DNA from: Ottowia beijingensis
GTDB taxonomy: Bacteria; Pseudomonadota; Gammaproteobacteria; Burkholderiales; Burkholderiaceae_C
Assembly (NCBI RefSeq): GCF_013423955.1
Contig: NZ_JACCKX010000001.1
Coordinates: forward strand, 2,666,001 to 2,730,000
DNA length: 64,000 nucleotides
Direction of reading: 5' to 3'
In this document: positions 10,150-20,502 of the stretch, piece by piece
Layout of the letters: each line of letters begins with the position of its first letter
Numbering within the stretch: position 1 is the stretch's first letter
Notes under the pieces: generated by a model
Database searches by the model: none
Seen by the model: the letters and a program-made list of their open reading frames with translations, nothing else
What the model was told of the DNA's origin: nothing
Program-made: the position numbers and the translations under genes

Positions 10150-12310
10150 GGATGTGGGTCAAATCAATGGTGCGCCGTGTGGGCTTTCGGGGGATTGGCG
10201 TCCTTCTGCTGGGCGTGGCGAGTTTGAGCCATGCCGAGCCGCGCATTCAGTCGATCAGCAGCTCCATCCAGGGCGGTGCCGAGGTGGTCAGGATCGACCT
10301 CAGCGAGCCACTGGCGGCGGTGCCGGCGGGCTTTGTCGTGCAATCGCCGGCACGCATCGCGCTGGACTTCCCCGGCGTGGGCAGCGAGCTTCAGCGCAAC
10401 GCCGTGGAACTCAACCAGGGCAACCTGCGCATGGCGCATGTGGTTCAGGCAGCCGACCGAACCCGCGTGGTGCTCAACCTGAACCAGCCCACCAACTACC
10501 AGGCCGAGGTGCAGGGCCGCTCGCTGCTGGTGTCGCTGGCGCCGGTGGCCTCGGCCGCTGCGGTTGCGGCAGCACCCGCCAGTGTGTTTGCGGAAAGCCG
10601 CAACGACGGGGCGCTTCCGCTGCGCGACATCGATTTCCGCCGGGGCGTCGAGAATGCCGGCCGCGTGATCGTCGACCTGGCCAACAACCAGGTGGGTGTC
10701 GACATTCGCCAACAAGGGCAGAACCTGGTGGTCGAGTTCTTGCGCACCAGCCTGCCGGAGGGCTTGCGTCGCCGTCTCGACGTTACCGATTTCGGTACGC
10801 CCGTGCAGACCATCTCCACCGTGCAGTCGGGTGATCGGGTGCGCATGGTGATCGAACCGAAAGGCCTGTGGGAGCACAGTGCCTATCAGAGCGACAACCA
10901 GCTCGTGGTCGAGGTGAGGCAGCAAAAACCAGCCCTGACAAGCTGACGCAAGGGCCCGGGTACCGTGGAGAAAAGCTGTCGCTCAACTTCCAGAACATCG
11001 ATGTGCGTTCGCTGCTGCAGGTGATCGCGGACTTCACCAACTTCAACATCGTCACCTCCGACACGGTCCAGGGCAGCCTGACGCTGCGGCTGAAGGACGT
11101 CCCCTGGGATCAGGCCCTGGACATCATTCTGCAAGCCAAGAATCTGGGCATGAAACGCAGCGGCAACGTGCTGCAAATTGCGCCCAAGGACGAACTGGCG
11201 GCGAAGGAGAAGGCTGAACTGGAAGCGCAAGCGGCCATTAGGGATCTGGAGCCGTTGCGCACGCAGTCTTTTCAGTTGAACTACACCAAGGCGCCCGAAA
11301 TCGCCGCGCAGCTGACGGCCAACACCGGTTCGAGCGGAGGTGGTGGGGGCGCCGCTGGCGGTCGAACAAGCAGCCTTTTGAGCCAAAGAGGCTCGGTGAT
11401 CGCCGAGCCCAGGACCAACCAACTGTTCGTGTCGGACATTCCGTCGCGACTGGTGCAGATCGAGGAAATGATTGCCAAGCTCGATGTGCCGGTGCGCCAG
11501 GTGCTGATCGAGGCGCGCATCGTCGAGGCGACCGACACCTTCGGCAAGTCGCTTGGCGTCAAACTGGGTACCGCGGACATGCGTGGCATTCGCGGTGGCG
11601 ACGCTGGTTACCACGTCGGCGGGGGCAATCGGGTTGCTTTTGGCGGCAACTACAACGCCATCGGTGCCACAACGGGTGCGTTTGAGGCTTCGGGCCTGTC
11701 AACACTGACTTCCCAGATGGTCAATCTGCCGGCGCAAAGCCTCGGCGGCATATCGCCCACCAACTTTGCGATCTCGTTGTTCAGCTCGGCGGCTAACCGC
11801 TTCCTGAACCTGGAAATATCCGCATTGGAAGCCGATGGCAAGGGCCGGGTGGTGTCGAGCCCGCGCGTGGTGACCGCTGATCAGACCAAGGCACTGATCG
11901 AACAGGGTACGGAGTTCCCGTATCAGCAGGCGACGTCGAGTGGCGCCACCTCCATCGCGTTCCGCAAGGCCGTTCTCAAGCTTGAAGTCACGCCTCAGAT
12001 TACCCCCGAGGGCAACATCATTCTTGACTTGGACGTCAACAAGGACAGCCCGGGCACGCCCGTGGAAGGCGGCATGTCGATCAACACCAAGCGGGTCAGG
12101 ACGCAGGTGCTGGTTGAAAATGGCGGTACCGTGGTGATCGGTGGCATTTTCGAGCTGAACGAGCGCGAGAGCGAAAACAAGGTGCCGGTGCTGGGTGATA
12201 TTCCGGTGGTCGGCAACCTGTTCAAGCAGCGGACCCGCCAGGCGGAAAAGCAGGAAATGCTGGTGTTCATCACGCCCAAGATGATCTCGGACCGCGGTTC
12301 CGTTCGCTGA
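10146..12310 (+). CDS. pilQ: Type IV pilus secretin PilQ, frameshifted as assembled
   Basis: PilQ is the outer-membrane secretin channel through which the pilus passes. A signal peptide ends at SHAEP. Two AMIN domains follow (about residues 25-260), then the N0/N1 domains (LSLNFQNIDVRSLLQVIADF) and the secretin barrel, with VLIEARIVEA, VVSSPRVVTAD and the C-terminal GDIPVVGNLFK. The frame shifts at about 10930, where VRQQKPA should continue into PDKLTQGPGYRGEK. One base added in the CCC (or preceding A) run gives a 721-residue protein. It is the last gene of the pilMNOPQ operon, and the undamaged domains argue against real inactivation. Confidence 0.93.
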
Positions 12311-12351
12311 TTAGATTTTTTAGCCCTTCTTTTAATACATAGGTTGGTAAT

Positions 12352-13832
12352 ATGCGAAAGCTAGGCTTGGCTCTCGGATTTGCGGTTGCGGCATTGGTGA
12401 CTGCGTGTGGCGGTGGTGGTGGCAGCCCGGGGATACCCACGAGGCATACAGCATTACGCTGCGCGCGGACAAGAAGCAGTTGCCGATCAATATTCAGCAT
12501 TACCCGGCCGGGATCGGTGCGTACGCGCCTTACACGACCACGCTGTACGTGGAAGCCCGAGAAGGCAGCAGGCCGATCCAAGGGGGCGAGGAGATCTTTG
12601 CCTGCAACATCGTGCAGGGGTTCGAGTCGGGTGCCTTGTACTACCTAGATGGTGACGAAGACCATGAGGATGACGACGGCAACCCGCTGGCTTATCGCTC
12701 GGTCGTGCTCGGCTCCAACGCAGGAGCTGCCACATTCCACTTCCATGCCAGCAACAAGGCCGGTACGGCACGTGTGATGTGCTCCGTCACCAATCCGCGC
12801 GATAACCAAGTGAGCAGCGCCGCGGTGGATATCGTGGTGGGGGCCAGTACAGGCATGCCGGCCAGCGTGAACGCCATTGCCCAGCAGCCTGGCTACCTGG
12901 GCTCGCAGTTCAACCCGAACAGCATTCGCAACAACGTCGGCATCCAGGCGTTCGTGATGGACGACGCCAATCAGCCCATTCCCAATCCTGCGGGCGGCGC
13001 GCCCAACCTTCAGGTGAGGATTGTTCCGACGGCAGCGTCCGAGGGCGCGCGCATCATGGCCGGTAGCCAGCCCTACATCAACCTGCTGCACATCAGCACC
13101 AACGGCGGCGTTGGGTTGCTCTCGCTGTCGAGTGGCCCGAACAAAGGCGTGATTCTGCTGGAGTTCATGACCGACCGTTACGACAATAACGTCAGCAATG
13201 GCATCCAGGATCCTGTTGTGCAACTGATGGCGGTGCCCGTGGTCGACGCCGTTGCGCAGACACCATTGACCATCGCGGATGCTGAGTTGTCTGCAACAAA
13301 CGGCGTGCCGTATGCGTACGCACTTCAGGCAGAGGGCGGCGTGCCTCCGTACACATGGACCGCGCTTGGTGGTTTGCCTTCGGGACTTACCTTGAATCCT
13401 TCAGGTGTCATCAGCGGCACGCCGAAAGCCCCTGCCGGCGATTACACGGTTGCTGTGCAAGTGACAGATGCAACGGGCAAGCCCGTGACTGCCAACCTGA
13501 CGCTCACGTTGGGTGGCGCGATGCCCTTGGATCCGTTGGCCATCGTGGGTTGCACCGGTGCGATTAACGAGCCGTGCAAGCTGCCCGAGGCTGAAAAAGA
13601 CGAGCCCTACACTTACATTCTGTCGACCTCGGGTGGTGACTCTGCTCAAGTGCCGGCCTGGACGTTTACGCTGCCCGGGCCCACAAATGGCTTGACGTTT
13701 GCGGACACAGGCATCATCCACGGAACGCCAACCGCCTGTGGCGTCCATACCTTTGTCGCCTCGGTCAAACAAGGCACGCTGACCGTGACGCGCCAGATGT
13801 CCATTGAAGTTGTGGGCACCACTTGCCCATGA
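12352..13832 (+). CDS. Predicted lipoprotein with Ig-like (He_PIG) domains, frameshifted as assembled
   Basis: Not a named gene. The product starts with a lipoprotein signal (lipobox VTAC, then a glycine run). It continues with an N-terminal beta-rich domain of about 150 residues and two putative Ig-fold modules of the He_PIG type (GLPSGLTLNPSGVISGTP, and later GLTFADTGIIHGTP). A frame change at about 12430 is repaired by one G in the GGGG run, giving 493 residues. It lies directly after pilQ and before two terminators, so it may share the pilus operon. A surface or periplasmic partner of the pilus is an inference only. GC content is visibly lower than in aroB or dgt. Confidence 0.75.
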
Positions 13833-13849
13833 TCGGGAAACCTTTCGAA

Positions 13850-13878
13850 CCTGAGCGGTCATCCCGCTCAGGTTTTCG
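13850..13878 (+). terminator. Rho-independent terminator after the pilQ-lipoprotein unit
   Basis: A perfect 9-bp stem, CCTGAGCGG and CCGCTCAGG, encloses a 5-base loop and is followed by TTTT. The flanking TTCGAA sequences extend the symmetry. Confidence 0.8.
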
Positions 13879-13915
13879 AAAGCTCGGCATCGTGAATCAA
13901 ACTGCCGTTTCAAAC

Positions 13916-13942
13916 GAAGCCCCGGCCAGCCTGGGGCTTTTT
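13916..13942 (+). terminator. Second hairpin with T-tract just before aroK
   Basis: AGCCCC pairs with GGGGCT around a 9-base loop, followed by TTTTT. The aroK GTG lies three bases beyond the T-tract, so this hairpin occupies the place where a ribosome site would be expected. It could be a terminator or a translation control element. Confidence 0.6.
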
Positions 13943-13944
13943 CC

Positions 13945-14481
13945 GTGGTCGTGCTTGTGGGCATGCCGGGCAGTGGCAAGTCCACCATTGCGCGTGCCCT
14001 GTCGCGCAGACTGCAACTGGCGCTGGCCGATTCGGATCAGGCCATCGAGCAGCGGCTCGGCTGCACCATTCGCAGCTACTTCGACAGCCATGGCGAGGCG
14101 GCTTTCCGGGACGTCGAGGAGGCGGTGATCGACGAACTGACCCGGGGCGGCGCGTCGCAGGTGCTGGCCACCGGTGGCGGCGCCGTGTTGCGGCCGATCA
14201 ACCGCCAGCGCCTGCGTGAACGCGGCACGGTGATCTACCTGCGCTCGTCGCCCGAGCAACTGTTCAAGCGCCTGCGGCACGACACCAAGCGGCCGCTGCT
14301 GCAGGTGGCCGATCCGCTCAAGCGGCTGCGGGCCTTGTATGACGAGCGCGATCCGCTGTACCGCGAGTGCGCGCATTTCGTCGTCGATACGCACGGCTCG
14401 TCGTTGCCGATGCTGGTCAATCGCATCATGATGCAGCTCGACCTGATGCCGCCGCCTGCGCCGCCGCCACCGGCACCCTGA
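13945..14481 (+). CDS. aroK: Shikimate kinase
   Basis: AroK phosphorylates shikimate at the 3-hydroxyl using ATP, step five of the chorismate pathway. The 178-residue product has the P-loop GMPGSGKST (about 6-14), the substrate-binding DSD (about 29-31), the GGGAV segment and the lid region RPLLQ. The C terminus is a proline run. The only workable start is GTG at 13945, immediately after a hairpin and T-tract and without a recognisable ribosome site. Initiation may be leaderless, or the promoter may lie inside the upstream terminator region. aroB follows 42 bp later, the usual pairing. Confidence 0.93.
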   Translation: MVVLVGMPGSGKSTIARALSRRLQLALADSDQAIEQRLGCTIRSYFDSHGEAAFRDVEEAVIDELTRGGASQVLATGGGAVLRPINRQRLRERGTVIYLRSSPEQLFKRLRHDTKRPLLQVADPLKRLRALYDERDPLYRECAHFVVDTHGSSLPMLVNRIMMQLDLMPPPAPPPPAP

Positions 14482-14510
14482 ACGGCGGGCGAGGGTGGGG
14501 CCCAAGGCTC

Positions 14511-14516
14511 TACACT
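14511..14516 (+). promoter_or_regulatory. Candidate -10 box of aroB, 7 nt from the ATG
   Basis: TACACT is followed by CGCCGAC and then the aroB ATG. There is no Shine-Dalgarno in between, a spacing compatible with a leaderless transcript, as at hemA and lptM. No clear -35 was seen. Confidence 0.35.
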
Positions 14517-14523
14517 CGCCGAC

Positions 14524-15633
14524 ATGCACGGTTTCTCATCTTCTGAGCGCGTCCGTATTCCGCTGGACGACCGCAGTTACGACATTGCGATTGGCACCGG
14601 CCTGCTGGACGATCCGGCGGCCTACGAGGCGGCCCGCCCGGGTTCGCAGGCGCTGATCGTCACCAACACCACCGTCGGCCCGCTGTACGCCGAGCGGCTG
14701 GCCAGCGTGCTGGCACGGCGGCACGCCAAGGTGTTGCGCATCGAGCTGCCCGATGGCGAGCAATACAAGACTTGGGAATCGCTCAACCTGATCTTCGACG
14801 CCCTGCTGGGCGGCGGCGCCGACCGCAAGACCACGCTATACGCGCTGGGCGGCGGCGTGGTGGGCGACATGACAGGCTTTGCCGCCGCCTGCTACATGCG
14901 CGGCGTGCCCTTCGTGCAGGTGCCGACCACGCTGCTGGCGCAGGTCGATTCCTCGGTCGGCGGCAAGACCGCCATCAACCACCCGCTGGGCAAGAACATG
15001 ATCGGCGCCTTCCACCAGCCGCTGGCGGTGGTGTGCGATCTCGACGTGCTCAAGACCCTGCCGCCGCGCGAGCTGTCGGCGGGGCTGGCCGAGGTGATCA
15101 AGTACGGGCCGATCGCCGACATGGCCTTCCTGGACTGGATCGAAGCGAACATCGACGCCCTGCGCGCGTGCGAACCCGCGGCGCTGGCGCATGCCGTCAA
15201 GCGCAGCTGCCAGATCAAGGCCGACGTGGTGGGCCAGGACGAGCGCGAAGCCGGCCTGCGCGCCATCCTCAACTTCGGCCACACCTTCGGCCACGCCATC
15301 GAGGCGGGCATGGGTTATGGCGCTTGGCTGCACGGCGAGGCGGTGGGCGCTGGCATGGTGATGGCGGCCGAGCTGTCGCGCGGGTTGGGGCTGGTGGATG
15401 CGGCCTTCGTGCAGCGCCTCACCCGGTTGATCCAGCGCGCCGGGTTGCCCACGCGCGGCGCCGTGATCGACACTCATGACAACGCCGGCCGCTACCTGCA
15501 GCTGATGCGCGTCGACAAGAAGGCCGAGGGCGGCGAGATCCGCTTCGTCGTCATCGACGGCCCGGGCCGGGCCGCTGTGCGTGCGGCGCCGGATGCGCTG
15601 GTGCGGCAGGTGATCGACCGTTGCTGTGCATGA
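14524..15633 (+). CDS. aroB: 3-dehydroquinate synthase
   Basis: AroB converts DAHP to 3-dehydroquinate using NAD and a divalent metal, the second step of aromatic amino-acid synthesis. The 369-residue protein contains LPDGEQYKT, the NAD-binding [15 protein letters not shown], the substrate loop [13 protein letters not shown], and metal-ligand histidine segments [11 protein letters not shown] and WLHGEAV. Length and motifs are fully typical, and the frame is intact. It follows aroK and precedes dgt after 200 bp of repeat-bearing spacer, the usual betaproteobacterial order. Confidence 0.97.
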   Translation: MHGFSSSERVRIPLDDRSYDIAIGTGLLDDPAAYEAARPGSQALIVTNTTVGPLYAERLASVLARRHAKVLRIELPDGEQYKTWESLNLIFDALLGGGADRKTTLYALGGGVVGDMTGFAAACYMRGVPFVQVPTTLLAQVDSSVGGKTAINHPLGKNMIGAFHQPLAVVCDLDVLKTLPPRELSAGLAEVIKYGPIADMAFLDWIEANIDALRACEPAALAHAVKRSCQIKADVVGQDEREAGLRAILNFGHTFGHAIEAGMGYGAWLHGEAVGAGMVMAAELSRGLGLVDAAFVQRLTRLIQRAGLPTRGAVIDTHDNAGRYLQLMRVDKKAEGGEIRFVVIDGPGRAAVRAAPDALVRQVIDRCCA

Positions 15634-15698
15634 GCGGGCAGGGCGGGCCGGCGGCGATGAGGCGCGCAGCGTGGATGTCCGTTCAACCCGGCTCTTCA

Positions 15699-15792
15699 AT
15701 AAAAGTAGCTGCCTGCGCCCGTCTTTAAAGGATTTCAGGTTCGAATGCATTTGAAATCCATGTATAACAGGCGCAAACAGCTATTAAATTCA
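15699..15792. repeat. Dispersed intergenic repeat, family A, copy between aroB and dgt
   Basis: Long form: AAAGTAGCTGCCTGCGC on the left and GCGCAAACAGCTATTAAATT on the right are inverse termini. The core inverted pair is GGATTTCAGGT and TTGAAATCC. Confidence 0.75.
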
Positions 15793-15833
15793 TTGCAGCC
15801 AAGCCGCCGCAAGGCGCACCGGGTGCCCCGCCC

Positions 15834-16964
15834 ATGACCCTGGCCCCCTACGCCTGCGACCCTGCCCAGTCGCGCGGCCGGCGCCATCCGGTCACGCCGG
15901 CGCCCACGCGCGACGACTTCCAGCGCGACCGCGACCGCATCGTGCACTCCACCGCGTTCCGCCGGCTGGTCTACAAAACGCAGGTGTTCCTGAACCACGA
16001 GGGCGACCTGTTCCGCACCCGGCTCACGCATTCGCTGGAGGTGGCGCAACTTGCCCGCTCCATCGCCCGCTCGCTGCGGCTGAACGAAGACCTGACCGAG
16101 ACCATCGCCCTGGCGCACGACCTCGGCCACACGCCCTTCGGCCACGCCGGGCAGGATGCGCTCAACGACTGCATGGCTGCGCACGGCGGCTTCGAGCACA
16201 ACCTGCAAAGCCTGCGCGTGGTCGACTGGCTGGAGCACCGCTACCCCGACCACGATGGCCTGAACCTGAGCTTCGAGACGCGCGAAGGCATCCTCAAGCA
16301 CTGCTCCGCCGCCAACGCGCGCCTGCTGGAGGCGGCCGAGCCGGGCGGTGTGGCGCGCCGCTTCATCGACGGCACGCAGCCCAGCCTGGAGGCGCAACTG
16401 GCCAACCTGGCCGACGAGATCGCCTACAACGCGCACGACATCGACGACGGCGTGCGCTCGGGCTTGCTCACGCTGACGCAGGTGGCCGAGGTGCCGCTGT
16501 TCGCCCGGCACCTGCGCACGGTGCGGGCCGAATACCCGCGGCTGGCCGAGCGCCGCACGCTGTACGAGGCCATCCGCCGCATGCTGTCGGCGCAGATCTA
16601 CGACGTGATCGACGCCACCGGCGCCGCGCTGGCCGCCGCCGCGCCGCGCAGCGCCGACGATGCGCGCCGTACCGGCCGGCTGGTGCAGTTCAGCGCCGAG
16701 ATGCGCGCGCAGTCCAGCGCGCTCAAGCGCTTTCTGTTCGCCAACCTGTACCGCCACCCGCAGGTGGTCGACACCACCGCGCAGGCGCGGCAGGTGGTGC
16801 GCGAGCTGTTCGCCGCCTACCTCGACCGGCCCGCCGAGCTGCGCCCCAGCTTCGCCGAGCGCCCCGACCGCGAACGCGCCGTGGCCGACTACATCGCCGG
16901 TATGACGGACCGCTTCGCCCTGCGCGAGCACGAGCGGCTGACCGGCCAGCGCCTGCTGGCATGA
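15834..16964 (+). CDS. dgt: Deoxyguanosinetriphosphate triphosphohydrolase-like protein
   Basis: HD-superfamily phosphohydrolase that removes triphosphate from dNTPs, probably adjusting nucleotide pools. The 376-residue product belongs to the shorter dGTPase-like group rather than the 505-residue E. coli Dgt. Motifs include RDRDRIVHSTAFRRL, the metal-binding TRLTHSLEV (about H66) and ALAHDLGHTPFGHAG (about H95-D96), and NLADEIAYNAHDIDDG. The ATG at 15834 follows a repeat rather than a clear ribosome site. Location after aroB is common in Burkholderiales. Exact substrate preference cannot be read from sequence. Confidence 0.92.
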   Translation: MTLAPYACDPAQSRGRRHPVTPAPTRDDFQRDRDRIVHSTAFRRLVYKTQVFLNHEGDLFRTRLTHSLEVAQLARSIARSLRLNEDLTETIALAHDLGHTPFGHAGQDALNDCMAAHGGFEHNLQSLRVVDWLEHRYPDHDGLNLSFETREGILKHCSAANARLLEAAEPGGVARRFIDGTQPSLEAQLANLADEIAYNAHDIDDGVRSGLLTLTQVAEVPLFARHLRTVRAEYPRLAERRTLYEAIRRMLSAQIYDVIDATGAALAAAAPRSADDARRTGRLVQFSAEMRAQSSALKRFLFANLYRHPQVVDTTAQARQVVRELFAAYLDRPAELRPSFAERPDRERAVADYIAGMTDRFALREHERLTGQRLLA

Positions 16965-16973
16965 AGCGTTTCA

Positions 16974-17050
16974 ATGTGGGAGCGGCCATGGCCGGGATGG
17001 CAGCCATTGAAGAGCGAGACGCGCTGATCGCGGGCAAGCCCGCTCCCACA
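16974..17050. repeat. REP-like hairpin element, family B, copy between dgt and the MFS gene
   Basis: Arms TGTGGGAGCGGCCATGGCCG and TCGCGGGCAAGCCCGCTCCC are inverted around about 35 bases. It matches the copies near 2266, 24186 and 59447. Confidence 0.75.
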
Positions 17051-17085
17051 GTCTGGGTCAACGCGTGCTGGGCAGGGCACGCCTC

Positions 17086-18296
17086 ATGAGCATGTCGCCC
17101 GCGTCCCAGCCGCACCCCCACGCGCCGTGGATCGTCATCCTCGCCGGCGTCAGCGCCGCGCTGCACGTGGGCAAGCTGCCGCCGGCCATTCCGGCGCTGC
17201 AGGCCGACCTGGGCATCACGCTGGTGCAGGCGGGGTTCCTGCTGTCGCTGGTGCAGCTGGCCTCGATGGCGCTGGGCATCGTCGCCGGGCTGATGGCCGA
17301 CGGCATCGGCCTGCGGCGCAGCATGCTGGCGGGGCTGGGCATGCTCACCGTGGCCGGCCTGGCCGGCGGCTGGGCGCACGATGCCGCCAGCCTGCTGGTG
17401 CTGCGCGCCGTGGAGGGCGTGGGCGTGCTGCTGGTCACCGTGCCGGCGCCCAGCCTAGTGCGGCGCACCGTGGCACCGGCGCAGATGACGCGCATGCTCG
17501 GCTTCTGGGGCGCCTTCATGCCGTTCGGCACCGCCGTGGCGTTGCTGCTGGGGCCGCTGGTTATCGGCACCTGGCGCTGGCCGGCGTGGTGGTGGCTCAC
17601 GGCGGCGCTGACGGCGGCGATGGCGCTGTGGGTGCGCGCCGTCGTCCCGCGCGATCCGCACGCGCACCAGCGCCGCGCCGCCGATGGCGAGCGCTGGCCA
17701 CAGCGCCTGGCCGCCACGCTGGGCTCGCGCGGGCCGTGGCTGGGCGCGCTCACCTTCGGCGTGTATTCGGCGCAGTGGCTGGCGGTGATCGGCTTTCTGC
17801 CGGCGCTGTACCAGCAGTCCGGCTGGGGCGGCGCGCGGGGTGCGGTGCTGACGGCGCTGGTGGCGGCCGTCAACATGCTCGGCAACATCGCCGCCGGGCG
17901 CCTACTGCACCGCGGCGTGGCGCCGCAGCGGTTGTTGTGGAGCGGCTTCGGCGCCATGGCACTGGGCGCCTTCCTGGCCTTCGGCACGCTCACGGCCGAC
18001 GCGCCGGTGGCGCGCTACGTGGGCGCGCTGCTGTTTTCCAGCGTGGGCGGGCTGATCCCCGGCACGCTGTTCGGCCTGGTGTCGCAACTGGCGCCGGGCG
18101 AGCGCACCATCGCCACCACAGTCGGCTGGATGCAACAGCTTTCCGCCGTCGGTCAGGTCAGCGGCCCACCGCTGGTGGCCTGGGTGGCGGGCGTGGCGGG
18201 GGCTGGCAGCACACCTGGGTGGTCACGGCCAGTTGCTGCGTGGCCGGCGCGCTGCTGGCGGCGCTCATCGGGCGGCAGCTGCGGTCTTATGAATGA
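17086..18296 (+). CDS. Major facilitator superfamily transporter (CynX/NimT-like), frameshifted near its 3' end
   Basis: Twelve-helix MFS permease of about 403 residues. The substrate is not identifiable. The first half contains GLMADGIGLRRSML, the loop 2-3 signature region, and the overall look is of the CynX/YeaN type of small-anion or drug exporters. The start is the ATG at 17086, placed nine bases after GGCAGGG, rather than the upstream GTG at 17065. At about 18203 the frame changes in a G5 run. Adding one G joins VAWVAGVAGGWQHTWVV and ends RQLRSYE at 18296, completing helix 12. Confidence 0.8.
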
Positions 18297-18300
18297 AATC

Positions 18301-18342
18301 GGCCTCTGGCGCCCGTCCACGTTGCGTCAGCAGCTATCATTA
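18301..18342. repeat. Dispersed intergenic repeat, family A, short form
   Basis: GGCCTCTGGCGCCCGTCCAC followed by AGCAGCTATCATTA. This is the half-length form seen also near 24079, 35711 and 63433. Confidence 0.6.
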
Positions 18343-18383
18343 GTGTAGTAAATGCCACTCCTAGTCCAAGGCACAATGCCGTC

Positions 18384-18968
18384 ATGAGCACAGCCCGTGA
18401 TCCCGCTTCCGTACCGCCCGACACTGTGATCGCCGACACCCGCCGCTGGCTCGAGCGCGCGGTGATCGGCCTCAACCTGTGCCCCTTCGCCAAGGCGCCG
18501 CACGCCAAGGGGCAGATTCACTACGCCGTGTGCGAGGGCGACGACCGCCAAGCCCTGCTGACGATGCTGCGTGCCGAGCTGCAGGCCCTGGCCGACGCCA
18601 GCCCGGATGAGCGCGAAACCACGCTGCTGATCGCCCCGCGCGGCTTCGACGACTTCCTCGACTTCAACGACCTGCTCGATGAGGCCGACGCGGTGGTGAC
18701 GGCGCTGGACCTGGACGGCACGCTGCAGGTCGCCCCGTTCCATCCGCGCTTTCAGTTCGCCGGCACCGACGAGGATGACATCACCAACGCCACCAACCGC
18801 GCGCCGTACCCCACGCTGCACCTTATCCGCGAAGAAAGCATCGACCGCGCCGTCGAAGCCTTCCCCGAGGCCGAGGCGATCTACGAGGCCAACATGGCCA
18901 CGCTGGAGAAGCTGGGCCATGAAGGCTGGGCGGCGCTGGGCGTGGGGCCCTCCACCGAGGCGCAGTGA
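18384..18968 (+). CDS. DUF1415 family protein
   Basis: Conserved protein of unknown function, 194 residues, with no signal peptide or membrane segment. The family hallmark is the N-terminal RRWLERAVIGLNLCPFA (about 20-36), whose Cys-Pro pair is conserved. Further blocks are FLDFNDLLDEAD, VAPFHPRFQFAGTDEDDITNATNRAPYPTLHL and REESIDRAVEAFP. The start is ATG; CACAAT six bases upstream is a possible -10 that would make the message leaderless. It sits alone between repeats. The strong conservation suggests a soluble enzyme, but no reaction can be assigned. Confidence 0.88.
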   Translation: MSTARDPASVPPDTVIADTRRWLERAVIGLNLCPFAKAPHAKGQIHYAVCEGDDRQALLTMLRAELQALADASPDERETTLLIAPRGFDDFLDFNDLLDEADAVVTALDLDGTLQVAPFHPRFQFAGTDEDDITNATNRAPYPTLHLIREESIDRAVEAFPEAEAIYEANMATLEKLGHEGWAALGVGPSTEAQ

Positions 18969-19086
18969 TGATCGAACTGCGGCTGATGTGCTCTTGATTT
19001 GAGAGCTGTTGGCGCCCGATTCATAAGCGCAGCAGCCCGTCATTCTTCAAATTCTCTGGCATGCCACCGCGCACCGTCGGCCCGAC

Positions 19087-19527
19087 ATGCTGATCACCGT
19101 GCACCGCGAACTCAACCTGCTGACGGCGCACACCGTGCGCGGTCTGCTGGTCAGCGAAGGCATCGCGGCGACGCTTTTCAGCGAGCACATGATTGCGCTC
19201 GCATGGTCGAAATCGCTGGCCTACGGCGAAGTTCAGATTCAGGTGCCTTCGATCCAGGCGGACCAGGCCCGCGCCGTGCTCGCGGACTGGCAGCAGGGCG
19301 TGTTCGAGGAGGCCCTGGAGGAACAACTGGCGCTGCCTGCCGACCTTTGCCCACGCTGCGCCGCCCGCGATTGGCGGCCTGTGCGTGCCCAGGGCGCACT
19401 CTTGGCGTTGCTGGCCTGGACGGTGCTCATGCTCACACTGGTCCCTGCGCCGCCGCCGCTCACCGGTCGCCGCTGCGGTGCCTGCGGCCATGCCGAGCCC
19501 TGTCGCGCAAGCGAGAATGCCGCATGA
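19087..19527 (+). CDS. DUF2007 domain protein with C-terminal zinc-ribbon-like cysteines
   Basis: 146 residues. The N-terminal 70 residues match the small DUF2007 (putative signal-transducing) fold: VHRELNLLTAHTVRGLLVSEGI, then VQIQVPSIQADQARAVLADW. The C-terminal part holds CPRC and CGACG pairs either side of a hydrophobic segment (GALLALLAWTVLMLTLVP), so it may be a membrane-tethered zinc ribbon. No enzymatic function is known for the fold. Its stop overlaps the next gene's ATG (ATGA), making it the first gene of a three-gene set with a methyltransferase and a SEC-C protein. Confidence 0.75.
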   Translation: MLITVHRELNLLTAHTVRGLLVSEGIAATLFSEHMIALAWSKSLAYGEVQIQVPSIQADQARAVLADWQQGVFEEALEEQLALPADLCPRCAARDWRPVRAQGALLALLAWTVLMLTLVPAPPPLTGRRCGACGHAEPCRASENAA

Positions 19528-20502
19528 ACAAGCGCCACGCCTCACGCAGCCTCTCCTCGAGCGCTTCAAAAACAAAAGCGCCTGGCGCCCATCCAGCAAG
19601 CGCCGGCGCCGGAAAAGGTGCTGGGAACCCCGTGCTTGCCGAACTGCGCCCCGGCCAGTCGGTCGAACTGCTGAAGGAACTGCACATCCTCACCCGCGAT
19701 GGCCGACTGAACCAGGATTCGCGCCGCAAGCTCAAGCAGGTCGAGCACCTGGTGCAGTTCATCGAGAAAATCGTCGCCGAAATCACGCCGCATGCCGGCG
19801 AACTGACGCTGGCCGACCACGGCGCCGGCAAGTCGTACCTGGGCTTCATCCTGTACGACCTGCTGCTGAAGGGGCAGGGCAGCGGCGTGGTGCACGGCAT
19901 CGAGACGCGGCCCGAACTGGTGGAGCGTTCGCGTGCCCTAGCCGGGCGGCTGGGCTTCGAGCGCATGCGCTTCTTGAACATCGCCGCCGCCGATGCCGCG
20001 CACGACAGCGCGCTGCCCGAGCGCTTCGACATCGTCACCGCCCTGCACGCCTGCGACACGGCGACCGACGACGCCATTGCCTTTGGCCTGGTCAAAAAGC
20101 GCAGGCCATGGTGCTGGTCCCCTGCTGCCAGGCCGAGCTGGCCGCCAACCTGCGGCAGTCGAAGGCGCTGCAACTGTCGCGCACGCCGCTGGCCGAGCTG
20201 TGGCGCCACCCGCTGCACACGCGCGAAATGGGCAGCCAGCTGACCAACGTGCTGCGCTGCCTGTACCTCGAATCGCAGGGCTACAGCGTGACGGTGACCG
20301 AGCTGGTCGGCTGGGAACACAGCCTGAAGAACGAGCTGATCATTGCCCGCTACACCGGCCACAAGAAGCGCCGCGCCGGCGAGCGGCCGCGGGCATTGCT
20401 GGGCGAGTTCGGGTTGGCGTCGTTGCTGCCGCTGCGCTATCCGGCGCTGGCGGATGGCCCATCGTCCCAGGATGCAACCCCGCCACGCAGGATGGAGCAT
20501 GA
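19524..20502 (+). CDS. SAM-dependent methyltransferase (Methyltransf_32-like), frameshifted as assembled
   Basis: Predicted 326-residue class I methyltransferase after restoring two single-base losses. The AdoMet-binding loop is LTLADHGAGKSYLGFILYD (about residues 85-105). It is followed by GIETRPELVERS, the acidic motif VTALHACDTATDDAIAFGL and VPCCQAELA, which resemble the Methyltransf_32 group (METTL25/GSTCD relatives). Losses lie in the A5 run at about 20096 and the CCC at about 20456. Both corrections together give whole codons and a TGA overlapping the next ATG. The target is unknown; an RNA or protein of the translation system is a guess from the relatives. Confidence 0.78.

Noticed and set aside
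19565..19620. A family A repeat within the methyltransferase N-terminal linker
   Set aside because: Only the GGCGCC-rich core resembles the repeat and both termini are missing. It is better explained as an Ala/Gly/Pro linker.
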